Both the position numbers and the translations under genes were made by a program. Shown in pieces: positions 28,101 to 36,843 of a stretch of 54,429 nucleotides of DNA. Position 1 is the stretch's first letter. Each line of letters starts with the position of its first letter. The stretch is taken from the IMG/VR virus record IMGVR_UViG_3300009788_000023, positions 1-54,429 of that record; one strand, 5' to 3'. Source of the DNA: a virus. The notes beneath the pieces are model-generated. The model was not told the DNA's origin. It did no database searches and saw only the letters and a list, made by a program, of their open reading frames with translations.

Positions 28101-30420
28101 GGACCTGCTGGGCGGTTTTGCCCGAATCAATGCCCTTGGACGGCTGGACGGCTAATTGTACTCGTTTCTTGACGGGAATATCCTGTGCTTCTGATGGCGC
28201 TAAAATGACTTTACCACGCCTGATATCGGTTATCGCTCTTTCTTGTAAGTCGCGTACTTGCGCTCGAGTTAGGGCGATTTCCCTGCCTTGGATTTCTGTG
28301 GTTGTCGGGATATCTATTTCCAGGTCCTCGGCAATGCCCGCGACCTCTTCGTTTGTCATTGTGGAGATATTGACTTCCCGGAACGGCCTGGCCCCGATTG
28401 GGATGCCGAGTACTTCCCTCAATGCCTTGATATCCGCCCAGTCAACATTTGCCTGTCTCAGTCCATTCTCTGTTCTGATCAGGTCGTTATCAACCTTCTC
28501 CTGCAAGCTATTCTCAATAAAGACAAGGGTTCTCTCGGCTTCTGATCGGGCCATGGGTATCTGAGTTTTCTTTGTCGGGAATCCACCTTCTTTGAATCCC
28601 TGAATGTCCTCGGCTTTCAGTCCGGTACCCGCTTCTATTCGGGTCTTCATCCCCGGCGTTACGTTGCCGATGTGGAGTTTGGGGGTTACTATGTCGGGCT
28701 TCATCGGGCGGCCTTGCTCTTTGAAGCTCAAAGCATCCAGTTCTGTCCCGCCCTCAAACACCATATTGGCAGTTGGCTTGACATTTGTTTTCTCGAAAGC
28801 CTCTTGCCTTGTAAGGAAAACGCCATCAGGGCCAATAAATCCTTCTGATGTAAATGTTGGTTCGCCGGGCGTTAAATTTTCCGACTCTCGTATCTGTTCC
28901 GAATATTGCTCTGACAGATTGAAGTGGATATCGCTTGCGTCCCCGACGTACACCTTTCCGTCTGCTCCTATATTGGCGACAAAAAGACCTTCTTCTGGCG
29001 TTGGCAATCTTCCGCCAATCTTTTCTACCTGTTGGCCTTGTATTGTTACGGGGGTAATATCCGCCGCTTCAACAGGCGGTTGTCCAGCCACGGCTCCAGA
29101 CGGCTCTGCAATCCCCTCTGCGGGCTGTGGTTCGACGGGGATTTCGCGGGGGAAAGCTATGGATTGCTCTGCTTCTGGCGTTCTTGGCGGAAACGTTCGT
29201 CCTTTCAGGATATCAGAAACAGGCGGGATTCCATCTTCGGGCGCAATTGGCTCTTTGAGAATGTCTGAGACGGGGGGAATTTCGTCCTTGGCCTTGATAT
29301 CTCCAATGTCCCGACGGATGAATCTTCCTGCCTCGTCAACCTGGCCTTGTGCCTGCTCAATTTCGCTTTGAATCTCTGCGTCTTGCTGTGTCGTCTCAAC
29401 TACGCCGCGTGCCACACTGACCGCTGCTCCGGGTATGGGCAGGAGTGCCATCGGACCAATTGCCTGTTTGCCCTCTTCGAGCATTGCCTTGGCGGTGTCT
29501 TTGAGTTCTGCCGGAATATCGGCCGCTTCAATCTGGCCTTCAATAGCTCTGCCTGTCTTGACGGCAATTTCCTCGACGCCCTTCTGAACGACTTCCTCGG
29601 CGACTTCGGTTCCGACTGTCTTGGCGTATGCTATCAGGAGTTTGAGGATTCCGCTTTTAGCTCTGCCAAGGCCCGGAATGATTTTGTCAATCTGAGACTG
29701 TTCAATATAACCATAAAGAGGGCCGCCTACGCTTGACACAAGGGCGGCTGTTTTATGTGAAACGCCAGCTTTTCTTGCGGCTCCATAAATAGCACCTTCT
29801 CCTTGCTCTGACCAAAACTTCGTACTGCCGATGGCCTGGCCGGCTACGTAAGAGCCTGGGACGGTCACGATTTCTTCGGGGAAGGCTGCCTGTGGCCCGA
29901 CTTGGCCGGCAAGTGCGGCTGCTCCAGCAAAGGCCGTTCCCGTTTTAACGCCTTCCCCCAACCCTCGTATCATGCCCGGCGTAACCTGAACAGTGCTTAA
30001 CAGCAGGGATTCGGCAAAGTTTCTGCCTTCAATGGGATTGCTTTCGTTAAGTTCGGCAAGTCTCTTGTCGGCAGCGAAAGCCTCTTCTTCACTAATTAGA
30101 CCATATTTTGCCTGCCGCCATGTGAAATCTAAAGAGATATTCTGTTGGCCACGCTGGAAAGCTTCGCCTGCTCTTTCGGAAAAGCTTCTCTCTTTTGGAA
30201 ACGCTGAAGGCGCAGAAATTCCCTGCGGATCGGCTATCCTGGGAATGTCAACTTGGGGGATTGTGTTCTCGATGGCCCCGATGGGCTTGTTGGGGTCTAA
30301 ATCGGGAAGGGATGGGAATACTGTGGGGGGTGCGGCCTCTACGTCAAGTGCTGACAGACCGGCCTCGTTGTCCAGAGAAGCAAAGACTTCTGCATCTAAA
30401 TCTTCGAATGTTTTTGCCAT
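25171..30420 (-). CDS. Very large polyvalent ejection/internal virion protein
   Basis: 1749 aa. The N-terminal ~380 residues are Ala/Gly-rich with possible membrane-active helices (residues ~140-260); ~385-420 repeat an I-P-P-V-S-D-I-L-K block twice; long charged coiled-coil stretches follow. The C-terminal region (~1330-1660: LRLTGYGIQTASIPAAYE, NQYLWGDQKAIYTIYLAAQEKV, TFSSARVAQ-type) resembles the LPD38-type domain of large polyvalent phage proteins. The last 25 residues are Ser/Arg/Thr repeats. Such proteins are stored in the head and injected with DNA. No catalytic motif was confirmed. Confidence 0.75.
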   Translation of the reverse strand: MAKTFEDLDAEVFASLDNEAGLSALDVEAAPPTVFPSLPDLDPNKPIGAIENTIPQVDIPRIADPQGISAPSAFPKERSFSERAGEAFQRGQQNISLDFTWRQAKYGLISEEEAFAADKRLAELNESNPIEGRNFAESLLLSTVQVTPGMIRGLGEGVKTGTAFAGAAALAGQVGPQAAFPEEIVTVPGSYVAGQAIGSTKFWSEQGEGAIYGAARKAGVSHKTAALVSSVGGPLYGYIEQSQIDKIIPGLGRAKSGILKLLIAYAKTVGTEVAEEVVQKGVEEIAVKTGRAIEGQIEAADIPAELKDTAKAMLEEGKQAIGPMALLPIPGAAVSVARGVVETTQQDAEIQSEIEQAQGQVDEAGRFIRRDIGDIKAKDEIPPVSDILKEPIAPEDGIPPVSDILKGRTFPPRTPEAEQSIAFPREIPVEPQPAEGIAEPSGAVAGQPPVEAADITPVTIQGQQVEKIGGRLPTPEEGLFVANIGADGKVYVGDASDIHFNLSEQYSEQIRESENLTPGEPTFTSEGFIGPDGVFLTRQEAFEKTNVKPTANMVFEGGTELDALSFKEQGRPMKPDIVTPKLHIGNVTPGMKTRIEAGTGLKAEDIQGFKEGGFPTKKTQIPMARSEAERTLVFIENSLQEKVDNDLIRTENGLRQANVDWADIKALREVLGIPIGARPFREVNISTMTNEEVAGIAEDLEIDIPTTTEIQGREIALTRAQVRDLQERAITDIRRGKVILAPSEAQDIPVKKRVQLAVQPSKGIDSGKTAQQVLDIAMKKAEVSSAKAWLESAKDIVASHKDLAARIKTRLKGVDITAAEQNRLLSLVAKGRTDLEKQKAVAAVEMLAFRAEHRGAVNELKDFMKKLRKERRFGKVELGKLSPEVRGPIKAFFDTFDFSKMSQKKFDELLEREAFVSKMAGNLADLGSNLKDEIGTLLPWMPQSHIDELNRLRKVPIKDLDIDEINYIKTSIEHLVAMGDKAFLEKQSAKAEKENQQKDAAVKEVDSKSKEKGVNVDILGLPGFIPKVLTIQQMTLRTLSSKVTGKTTDATDFFIQDNLRKYEEGKAKVSRQFTEGARAIINKINFTKADSKRLDKKVKVTLGGKSINMDLDNVLSIYQHIKADGNLRQLLRTDGLVILQTERGGPLNVIKKKVVTETGTPTDAELRRIVEIIEGDPKFKALSDAAFKINREVVTPEVNKTSNEYQNFDLNTEKKHWRTVRVFDKKTATRPTETTKVLEEESRRQPKTGGTAKIRIVPFRQELMSSLQADAAYAGGVIPIQDLRILVNSHRWQKAMRDAGRADELDTIIKLVNRIQAFSSDASMIDLFLAEQLNNFGKSVLSLRLTGYGIQTASIPAAYETINSKYFLRARPLISAAEIPRAGVTEMKELSDILWMRWEGRRFNYVTGAVAAQHAFDTMVLQDSPMTDKFLNQYLWGDQKAIYTIYLAAQEKVAAEQGLKKGTKANKEAAMKLTEVALDSQPQWDMVHRNLLTSSPNVPLRGSTIFSSARVAQLNVLQRATIDRVKGRISTAQMLERWGGVFFANVLVQVVRGLVAIGVTSATAALIWASGDEEKAKRIIAESVKKQATKVPLGTVLNLISLPALIGPFAQNTADEVIKRLKTPGLPIRDLQSIRTGNIFVDMTLDASDVVGSFGKMLQLMGTGEVFKSGSDKGKPKWKRERNRFAVSLAELIALRNGLPFSAPRGEIGFRVRQITKDSKGDSKGKKTTFRRRSTSTSGRKTTFRKRTR

Positions 30421-31145
30421 TATTCAAGGAGTCCATTATCTTCTGCAAATTTCCGAGCGTCTGGATTAGTTGAGCCACCCAACTCTTTGAATCTTCTGAG
30501 CAGAGTGGACCTGTCTTGTGTGGCGTTAGGGAAGGTTGATTTGTTTTGTGGAGGTATGCTGCTTGGACCAAACTGACCGAATGGAGGGAAAGTTGGTTGG
30601 CTTCGCGTTTTAGTTGGGAATGTACCGGATTGCTGAGTTCCCTGTGATGCCGCAGGTCTTTCGAATTGAACCGTAAAGCCATCTTCGTCCTCGAATCCAG
30701 TTTCGATTATAGAGTCAATTTCAGCCTGAACCTGCTGTTGTTTGGCGGGACCGAGAAAATCAAAGCCGGCTCTTGTTTTGATGCCCTGTATTATGCGTTC
30801 TGTTTCTTCGCGGGATATCGTATCCGGTTTGTCCTTACGAATAAGCCTTCGGCCGGACTTGTCTCTGGTTGCATCAGCAAAGCTACTGCCTACAAAGCCT
30901 CGGATATCATCAGACTGGCCAGGGCTAAAGACTGAAATATTGGTAGTTCTTGGCTGTGCCGCTCGTATCCGGTTGGTTTCCCGGGCAATCTCAATCCTCT
31001 CCTGATTGAACCGCCGGTTGTCCTGAAGCTGGGCATCGAAACGCTTGTTCCGGGCATCTTCTCGGCGATTCCGTTGGTTAATCAGACTGATCTGAATGAA
31101 CTTGTCTGTAAGATTTCTTGCGAATGCTATGCCTTCGTCTGCCAT
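30420..31145 (-). CDS. Putative internal virion/ejection protein
   Basis: 241 aa. A charged coiled-coil N-terminal half (residues ~10-60, INQRNRREDARNKRFDAQ) precedes a Gln/Pro/Ser/Phe-rich second half. Its position directly upstream of the 1749-aa protein parallels the small ejection proteins (gp7, gp20 class) of P22-like phages; the sequence itself gives no family. The start overlaps the previous stop. Confidence 0.6.
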   Translation of the reverse strand: MADEGIAFARNLTDKFIQISLINQRNRREDARNKRFDAQLQDNRRFNQERIEIARETNRIRAAQPRTTNISVFSPGQSDDIRGFVGSSFADATRDKSGRRLIRKDKPDTISREETERIIQGIKTRAGFDFLGPAKQQQVQAEIDSIIETGFEDEDGFTVQFERPAASQGTQQSGTFPTKTRSQPTFPPFGQFGPSSIPPQNKSTFPNATQDRSTLLRRFKELGGSTNPDARKFAEDNGLLE

Positions 31146-31708
31146 TATCCGAATCCTCCCGTAGCGCCTAAAGTTGCAAGGCTTAGGCCAGAGCCTATTA
31201 AGGCACCTGTTTGGGCGCCTTGGGCTTGGTCTTGTTCGCCTTTAATCAATCCGGCTTGGGCCCGCAATAGAGGCGTGCTGGATTGAAGATTGATAAAGTT
31301 CTGTAAATTACCGAGACGATTGAGGCTGAATTCTCTCTTAGCTTGGCCTGCCGCCCGGACTCCTGTTCCGGATTCCCCGAGCCTCGTCGCTGATTCTCTC
31401 AGCAAGCTTTTGCCTACATTGCCGGAAACGATATTGTCTGGTCCTGTAAAACCTGCCCCGGCCGTTGCAGTCTTGAATTGCCTACGCCTTGCCCCTGCCA
31501 ACTTCTTTGCGTCGCCGATAAATCTTGAAGCAAGGTTCTCTGGAAACAGGTCGGTTTTGATAGACTCAAACAGGCCCTTCTCAAGCTTCTTGCCTTCGGG
31601 GGTAAGCTTGGGCTGTGTAAATGGCTTGGCTTTATCGTCACCACTTAACGAATCGGCTATACCCAAGCCAAGGCTTCCCGCTAAAAGTGCTGTTGTCAAA
31701 AACGCCAT
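31145..31708 (-). CDS. Putative ejection protein, paralogue of the upstream gene
   Basis: 187 aa. Hydrophobic, Ala/Gly-rich at both ends (residues ~4-18 and ~160-187), which is common in phage ejection proteins that contact membranes. The P-x-L-x-P-E-x-K/G-KKLE start of the central part matches the 31710-32372 product, so the two are probably ancient duplicates. Candidate functional equivalent of P22 gp7/gp20; inferred. Confidence 0.6.
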   Translation of the reverse strand: MAFLTTALLAGSLGLGIADSLSGDDKAKPFTQPKLTPEGKKLEKGLFESIKTDLFPENLASRFIGDAKKLAGARRRQFKTATAGAGFTGPDNIVSGNVGKSLLRESATRLGESGTGVRAAGQAKREFSLNRLGNLQNFINLQSSTPLLRAQAGLIKGEQDQAQGAQTGALIGSGLSLATLGATGGFG

Positions 31709-31709
31709 A

Positions 31710-32372
31710 TTATCTACTCCCGAACTGCTGAAAGAATCCTACCGAACCCGTTGCTGGTTGGCCTGCAAATGAAGATGTTACTCCAGGGCTGCCCGTTACG
31801 CCTGTGTTTGGGTTTACATTGGATGGGGTAAATCCCTTATTGAATCCACTTGCCAATGCGATTCCCGCAGCGCTACCTACGCCCCCTGCAAGCTCCGAAC
31901 TAAAAGATGGTGATTGCGACCGTCGCAGGATAGATTGATTCGTTGCATTCAAAATATCCGTAGCAACTCTCCGTTCTCCGCCGACCGCATTGAAAGCAAG
32001 TCCCTGGGCAATCCCTTTGTCCTCAAAGCCGCTGAACTCAAACTCTCGATTAATTCCTTCCTTTTGCCTTGCGAACTGTCTTTTAAGTGAACTTCTCAAA
32101 AAACTTCGAACGCCGACATCTGCCCTTGGGATTGCCCTGTTGATTCCGGATTCCAGATTTCTTCTTGTACTGACGAATTCTTCGCCGGTCCTTCGCAATA
32201 TGCCGGATTCTGTCTCAGCGGTAATTCCGGGTGTCAAACCTTCCCCGCGAAGTCCCTGTTCGATTCTGGGAAACAATTCGGCCTGAAATTCCTTCGCTTC
32301 CGGTTCGAGTTGAGGCGCAAGTAGTTTCGGCTTACTGCTGTCAGCACCAAGTAATTTACTGAGAAATCCCAT
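31710..32372 (-). CDS. Putative ejection protein, paralogue
   Basis: 220 aa. Starts MGFLSKLLGAD and shares the PEAK-LF-I motif spacing and the RSFLRSSLKRQF helix with the downstream 187-aa protein, ending in a Gly/Ser-rich hydrophobic segment (~150-175). Lies between the tail fibre-like and ejection genes. Inferred virion role. Confidence 0.6.
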   Translation of the reverse strand: MGFLSKLLGADSSKPKLLAPQLEPEAKEFQAELFPRIEQGLRGEGLTPGITAETESGILRRTGEEFVSTRRNLESGINRAIPRADVGVRSFLRSSLKRQFARQKEGINREFEFSGFEDKGIAQGLAFNAVGGERRVATDILNATNQSILRRSQSPSFSSELAGGVGSAAGIALASGFNKGFTPSNVNPNTGVTGSPGVTSSFAGQPATGSVGFFQQFGSR

Positions 32373-32385
32373 GCTCTAATCCTTA

Positions 32386-32982
32386 TTAATTGCCTATTGC
32401 CATAATAGTTACAAGGTTATAATCAGCCGCAGCACCATCGACTCTATGCGTCTGTATTAAAGCCTGATTTGCCGACAAAGGCGTGTCCGTAGCTCCGTTT
32501 GCAACTACGCCAGCCGGAAGGCCCAAATCTGCAAGAAATCCCGCGATTGCATAATTAGCATCTGGAAAAAAGGAGTCCCACACAATCGTATATGCCCCAA
32601 CTCCAGTTCTGGTCACGCTAAAGACATTGAATGAATCGGCAACCGTCCCGTCATCTCCATCAAAATTCACCCACGCTTTAATAAATCCACTCTCCGCAGC
32701 CGTAATAGCGGTATCGTAAGCATCCTTAACGGCGGCGCACGTTGCTAATGTCGTATCGTTATCGTTGCTCTCTATACCTTCTGCCTCCGTTACTAAGGTG
32801 GATGCGGCAAGCTGGGCAACCGTAAGGCCGGATATCCGGGCAAGGGGAACGGTCCCAGAGGCAAGATTGGAAGCGTCGAAAGCATTAAGAGCAGTCAATA
32901 CATCTGTAAAGTTCTGATTGACCTCGCTCGCAACGGCAGTTGTATCGGCCGTGAACGTATTCGTAACTGTGTAAGTTGCCAT
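32386..32982 (-). CDS. Putative tail fibre/needle-like protein
   Basis: 198 aa. The N-terminus ATYTVTNTFTADTTAVASEVNQNFTDVLTALNAF is a layout common to trimeric phage fibres (a collagen/fibre-like capsid or tail anchoring segment before NFTD). The C-terminal ~90 residues are Thr/Ala/Asp-rich beta. It follows the gp10-like gene, where P22 keeps its needle gp26; the equivalence is positional only. Confidence 0.6.
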   Translation of the reverse strand: MATYTVTNTFTADTTAVASEVNQNFTDVLTALNAFDASNLASGTVPLARISGLTVAQLAASTLVTEAEGIESNDNDTTLATCAAVKDAYDTAITAAESGFIKAWVNFDGDDGTVADSFNVFSVTRTGVGAYTIVWDSFFPDANYAIAGFLADLGLPAGVVANGATDTPLSANQALIQTHRVDGAAADYNLVTIMAIGN

Positions 32983-32993
32983 ATTAGAATTCC

Positions 32994-35306
32994 TTAACTT
33001 GGAATCGGAAGTTGCTTGTGGTAAAGTTTCAGGGCAATCAAAGTTGTATCCTGTGCGTTACTCGTCTGAATATCAAGTTTGGCGTTTATGCCCTTACCGC
33101 CTTTGCCGATTTTCTTATGGGCATTCTGAAGCGCAAAAGATGTAGAGCCCCAATTGAAGTTGCCCCACGTTCCCTGGCCCCAGATAAGCCATGAGCTATT
33201 AACTGCCAGTGAGCCGCTGCCGAGAACGAATTGCTTTGTCCTTTGGAATTCATTGCCGTTAAAAGAAATAGTCGTGTCGAACGTCACGCCCGAACTCTTG
33301 GCGACAATCGAAAGAGAATTGACGACTTTTTCAGTCGCTTCGTGTCCGAAGAAAAAGTCGCCTGTGGTATATTGAGTAGCTAAGTTCTGGGAAGTTGATG
33401 CGTCAAAATCTGTTTTGTTAAGGAAGTCTGCGCTGCCTGCAAAGTCGTGTTCCATTATATACTTGTTGATATTGTCGGCAGTATAAAGCGTTCCATCAAA
33501 AACATGCAAGTCATTCGCCGCCCAACTAACTGTTGACCATGCCCCGGTCAAGCCTTGAAACAGAAGCCTTGTTCCGTTTTTCACATCCCAGACGACCGTT
33601 GCCGTGTTCGTTGATTGATTCGGGCCGGTTATCGAAAGATAATACCTGTCCATATAGAAAACGCCGGCGGAATTATCTCTTTGTGCTGTGGGTATGCCTT
33701 TTTGGTTGCCGATTTTGTCTCGAATCGGGTCGCCTACAGGCCAAGGCAGTTCTCCGGTTTGCGGGTTAAAGGCATTGAAATTGGCCCAATAAATATTGCC
33801 GTTGAACTGCCATACAAGGCCGTTGCCAACATCGACAATCGAATCGTAAGCATCGCAACCGACGTCAGCAATTTTGACTGTGCTTGCGTTTGGATCTTCA
33901 AGGTTGGTCGTTAGCCATATCTGAGACTCGGTGAACCAAAATATCTGTTTATTGAAAAGAGCAGGGCCTATAAGGGCGTCCGGGAAGTATATGAAATTGA
34001 GTGCCGGAAACATATCCGGAGCCCCTCGCCTCGTATAGACGCCTTTGTTCGTTAGCTCGTCGGAACTATTTATGCCGATTCCCCATATTCTACTATCGTA
34101 TGCAATTGGATTTTTCAGTCTTGGCGGCGTTCCGGCATCTAAGGTAATTTCGACGCCCTCTTCTCCGTTCGGGACAACATCAACGAAATCCACGCTCTCG
34201 CCGGTTATAAGTCCCACGAAACGAAAAGGCCCGTCTGGGGTGTCTGCCGGCGAACGATAAACACCTATTGTATCGACGCCGGCTTCGAAATGGAAAGTCA
34301 TTAATGTAACCTTCTGGGGGGTGGCAGTTGCCCCTCCTGTGACCGCTATGGACGTGTTAACGCTATTGGGTCCGGACTCGCCGAACTTAGTCGATGCCCC
34401 GCCGTCGTCCCAGTTGTTCGTGAATCTATAATAATATGTCCCATTAATCGTTATTCCCCTGCCATCGGCCGTTGCTGCCCCTGTCGATATGACGAAGTGG
34501 CTGTGTGTTATTGTTGCGCCACCGAAGTTAGTTCCAGCACTGTATGCAATAGCAAAAGTTAAAGTTGTCGCTGTCTTTGCAGTAACCTCAATGCCGTCGG
34601 TATTATTCCATGTAGCCGCAGCGGTTCCGGAAACGCCGACGAAAAGAACGTGCTCAGCAACTTCAACATCGTCGGTATCCCCGGCATTAAATGTTATCTC
34701 TGTACTTGCCCCGCCACCTGCCGTTGCATGGGAATTGTATGTTAAGGTAGCTGTAACGCCACCGTCAACTGGTACGCCAAGGCCAAGGTCGGATGAAGCC
34801 GTGTCAATTGTTCCTATCCAGCGCTGAGGCACATCCTTGCCGTTACAGAAAATCAAGTCCTCTGCTTCGTTAATGCTGTACTTGGCGAAACGGACCTGAT
34901 TGCCGGAGGTTAAGCCGGTCTTAATGGGAGTGCCGCCGCCTTGGCCTGCCCATCTGTCGTTGGCTTCGTCGTAAACACTGACTTCGTCCGTAGCCCCCGC
35001 ATCCCAACTGGCAACGCGGTAATCTGCGCCTCGGAGCTCTACAATAATAAACGTAAGAGGCGGAGCGCTGTCCGGCAATATCGTGTCCTCAGAAGCGACA
35101 AGCCATGGCCTGAACGGGCCGCGGGTTACGAGCGTGCGGTTCGGCTGGTGGTAGTAATTCGATAAGGCCGTTTGCTGGTCCTTGCGAATCGAGGCCGAAG
35201 GCTCTGCGGTATTCAAGCCGCCACTGAAGTCATCCATCTGCCACGGCTCCCATGTCTCGGAAGGTTGGCTGGGAAGTTTCGGAATTGGGATTGGTATATT
35301 CAGCAT
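32994..35306 (-). CDS. P22 gp10-like tail stabilisation/hub protein
   Basis: 770 aa. The opening EPWQMDDFSGGLNTAEPSASIRKDQ is the type of N-terminus found in podovirus gp10-like and tail-tubular hub proteins, and the rest is a large beta-rich body with W/Y/D repeats. It likely closes the neck below the portal and adaptor. Consistent with gene order portal-coat-gp4-gp10 of P22-like phages, although unusually long. ATTCAGCAT start follows TAACT. Confidence 0.7.
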   Translation of the reverse strand: MLNIPIPIPKLPSQPSETWEPWQMDDFSGGLNTAEPSASIRKDQQTALSNYYHQPNRTLVTRGPFRPWLVASEDTILPDSAPPLTFIIVELRGADYRVASWDAGATDEVSVYDEANDRWAGQGGGTPIKTGLTSGNQVRFAKYSINEAEDLIFCNGKDVPQRWIGTIDTASSDLGLGVPVDGGVTATLTYNSHATAGGGASTEITFNAGDTDDVEVAEHVLFVGVSGTAAATWNNTDGIEVTAKTATTLTFAIAYSAGTNFGGATITHSHFVISTGAATADGRGITINGTYYYRFTNNWDDGGASTKFGESGPNSVNTSIAVTGGATATPQKVTLMTFHFEAGVDTIGVYRSPADTPDGPFRFVGLITGESVDFVDVVPNGEEGVEITLDAGTPPRLKNPIAYDSRIWGIGINSSDELTNKGVYTRRGAPDMFPALNFIYFPDALIGPALFNKQIFWFTESQIWLTTNLEDPNASTVKIADVGCDAYDSIVDVGNGLVWQFNGNIYWANFNAFNPQTGELPWPVGDPIRDKIGNQKGIPTAQRDNSAGVFYMDRYYLSITGPNQSTNTATVVWDVKNGTRLLFQGLTGAWSTVSWAANDLHVFDGTLYTADNINKYIMEHDFAGSADFLNKTDFDASTSQNLATQYTTGDFFFGHEATEKVVNSLSIVAKSSGVTFDTTISFNGNEFQRTKQFVLGSGSLAVNSSWLIWGQGTWGNFNWGSTSFALQNAHKKIGKGGKGINAKLDIQTSNAQDTTLIALKLYHKQLPIPS

Positions 35307-35319
35307 AGTTAAATAAAAA

Positions 35320-35345
35320 AGGACGACCGTTTTATGGCCGCCCTT
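35320..35345 (-). terminator. Intrinsic terminator
   Basis: Minus strand GGGCGGCC pairs with GGTCGTCC (two GU pairs) across a short AT loop, followed by TTTTTTATTT. It lies between the 35376 gene and the gp10-like gene, so the latter may need its own or a read-through transcript. Confidence 0.65.
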
Positions 35346-35375
35346 CGAAGGAGGGTAGTAATGAAAAAGAATCGA

Positions 35376-35651
35376 TTAAATTCTACTTGGGTCGCGTTTG
35401 GGTGAAACCGAGCGAGGGGGTCCGCCCGGAGCATTTTTCTTCGAGGCTTTCTTAGGGACGCTTTTTGAGCGAACACTAATAAGTTGTGGCTCGTCAAACC
35501 AAACCTCGGTTAGGAATTCTCCATCTTTATTCAACTTATCAGGGATAATCATTACCCGAACACACCCATAAAGATAAATTGCACGCGCAACCGCAATGCC
35601 TTCGTAGCCAGTGATTGAATCTTTGTACTTTTTCCCTAATGTCACTTTCAT
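35376..35651 (-). CDS. Hypothetical protein with basic tail
   Basis: 91 aa from the ATG at 35651 (GAAAGGAAAGAATT upstream). The first ~60 residues form a likely SH3-like beta-barrel (YKDSITGYEGIAVARAIYLYGCVRV), as in small phage neck or head proteins; the last 25 are Lys/Pro/Arg/Ser-rich. Sits among the head-tail connector genes, so a connector accessory role is possible. Confidence 0.55.
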   Translation of the reverse strand: MKVTLGKKYKDSITGYEGIAVARAIYLYGCVRVMIIPDKLNKDGEFLTEVWFDEPQLISVRSKSVPKKASKKNAPGGPPRSVSPKRDPSRI

Positions 35652-35664
35652 AATTCTTTCCTTT

Positions 35665-36276
35665 CTAATTTGCGTCACCTAAAAGTTTATTCTTATTGAT
35701 GGCTCTCGCGCCTTCTCTGATAGCGTAATACTGAGCCATTTCCGAGGATGCAAGAATCGAATCCCTGTCGGAATATCTTACCCTTGCGATTCCCCAGTCA
35801 ACGATTGCAGGTTCATACTCCGCCGGAAAATCAAACGTACTACCAACGGCCGTCATAACCGTAGGCGTTCGGAAGTAGGATATATTCAAGGCATCGGCGC
35901 CTGTCGCCGTTGGCGGGATAACTTCGATATAAAGAACGCCATTGAACTCAAACCAAGCAGTCGCGTTTGTCGGCGTTTCTTTGTCGGCTCCGAACTGATA
36001 AGTGACTTCGTGATGAAACGTCCTCGAAAGTGGAGTGCCGTTGAATTCGACTTCGAACACGGCTACGTTATTCGTTAATGAAGCCGATAAGGTAAACTTG
36101 AAATTCGTATTGTCGGTATTGATATTGGCTGTACCCTGCAAGGCGCCCGAGAGGGTGCAGAAGTCCTTAGCTCCGCGATTGATGTATCGCAGAAGGACGG
36201 CATCATCCACGCTCAAATCGTCCGTGTCTTGAGTCTCGTCACGAATCTCATCTATTATATCCTGGCCTGTTGACAT
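35665..36276 (-). CDS. Head-tail connector/adaptor protein (gp6-like)
   Basis: 203 aa. The N-terminal VDDAVLLRYINRGAKDFCTL helix and following beta region with ...FEFNGVLYIEVIPP... and C-terminal EPAIVDWGIARVRY-S-D-R... match the layout of phage gp6-like/adaptor proteins that sit beneath the portal. It is one of two adaptor-like genes here. Inference from pattern and position. Confidence 0.6.
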   Translation of the reverse strand: MSTGQDIIDEIRDETQDTDDLSVDDAVLLRYINRGAKDFCTLSGALQGTANINTDNTNFKFTLSASLTNNVAVFEVEFNGTPLSRTFHHEVTYQFGADKETPTNATAWFEFNGVLYIEVIPPTATGADALNISYFRTPTVMTAVGSTFDFPAEYEPAIVDWGIARVRYSDRDSILASSEMAQYYAIREGARAINKNKLLGDAN

Positions 36277-36279
36277 TAT

Positions 36280-36843
36280 TTATCCAACCAATTTTAAGGG
36301 ATTAAGGGCTTTGAGGCGCTCTATGACGTTGGCGTGAATTTGGCTAATCCTTGACTCTGTAAGTCCAATGGCCTTAGATACGTCCGCTTGCGTACAACCG
36401 TCAAGGTACATTGACTTCATAAGAAGTTGCTCTTCATTTGAAAGCGAAGGGTGATTTACTAAATAATTAATCAAATCCTTCTGTTCGAGGTCGTCATTCT
36501 TGGCGATTAGTGTGGTTTCAAATCCATCGCCATCTTCGACTTGCGAACTGAATGTTATGTCAGAAATGAAATTCATAAAAGGAAAATGCTTCCATCGCTT
36601 CCCCGTTTGTCGCCGTTCGTACATTCGGTACTTAAGAATGCCCCGCATATAATCAATCATATCCCAGCGAATACGAGCAGGAGCATATTTGATTTTAGAC
36701 TGAGGCATACGCCTAACTCCGCCTTCGAGCCAAGCCGAGTTTATTAATTCCCAATAATCGAATTGTTTATTGCAGTATATTTGGGCCCATTTATGAAACG
36801 CAGCCTCGACCTGCTCAAACTGTATCGTGTTGGCCTTAATCAT
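36280..36843 (-). CDS. Sigma70-family (FliA/sigB-like) RNA polymerase sigma factor-like protein
   Basis: 187 aa. Residues ~20-70 resemble sigma region 2 (FDYWELINSAWLEGG...ARIRWDMIDYMRG), and ~130-180 form a canonical region 4 HTH (LSNEEQLLMKSMYLDGCTQADVSKAIGLTESRISQIHANVIERL). It is coupled by 1-nt overlap to the gp4-like gene. A phage-encoded sigma factor could redirect host RNA polymerase to late genes, which lack obvious sigma70 sites here. Placement within a structural operon is unusual. Confidence 0.7.
   Translation of the reverse strand: MIKANTIQFEQVEAAFHKWAQIYCNKQFDYWELINSAWLEGGVRRMPQSKIKYAPARIRWDMIDYMRGILKYRMYERRQTGKRWKHFPFMNFISDITFSSQVEDGDGFETTLIAKNDDLEQKDLINYLVNHPSLSNEEQLLMKSMYLDGCTQADVSKAIGLTESRISQIHANVIERLKALNPLKLVG

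Noticed and set aside
27782-28564. Plus-strand 260-codon frame
   Set aside because: Antisense to the 1749-aa gene, with composition mirrored from it and no ribosome site; a shadow of the real gene. The same applies to 28604-29371, 25505-25975 and 27083-27523.
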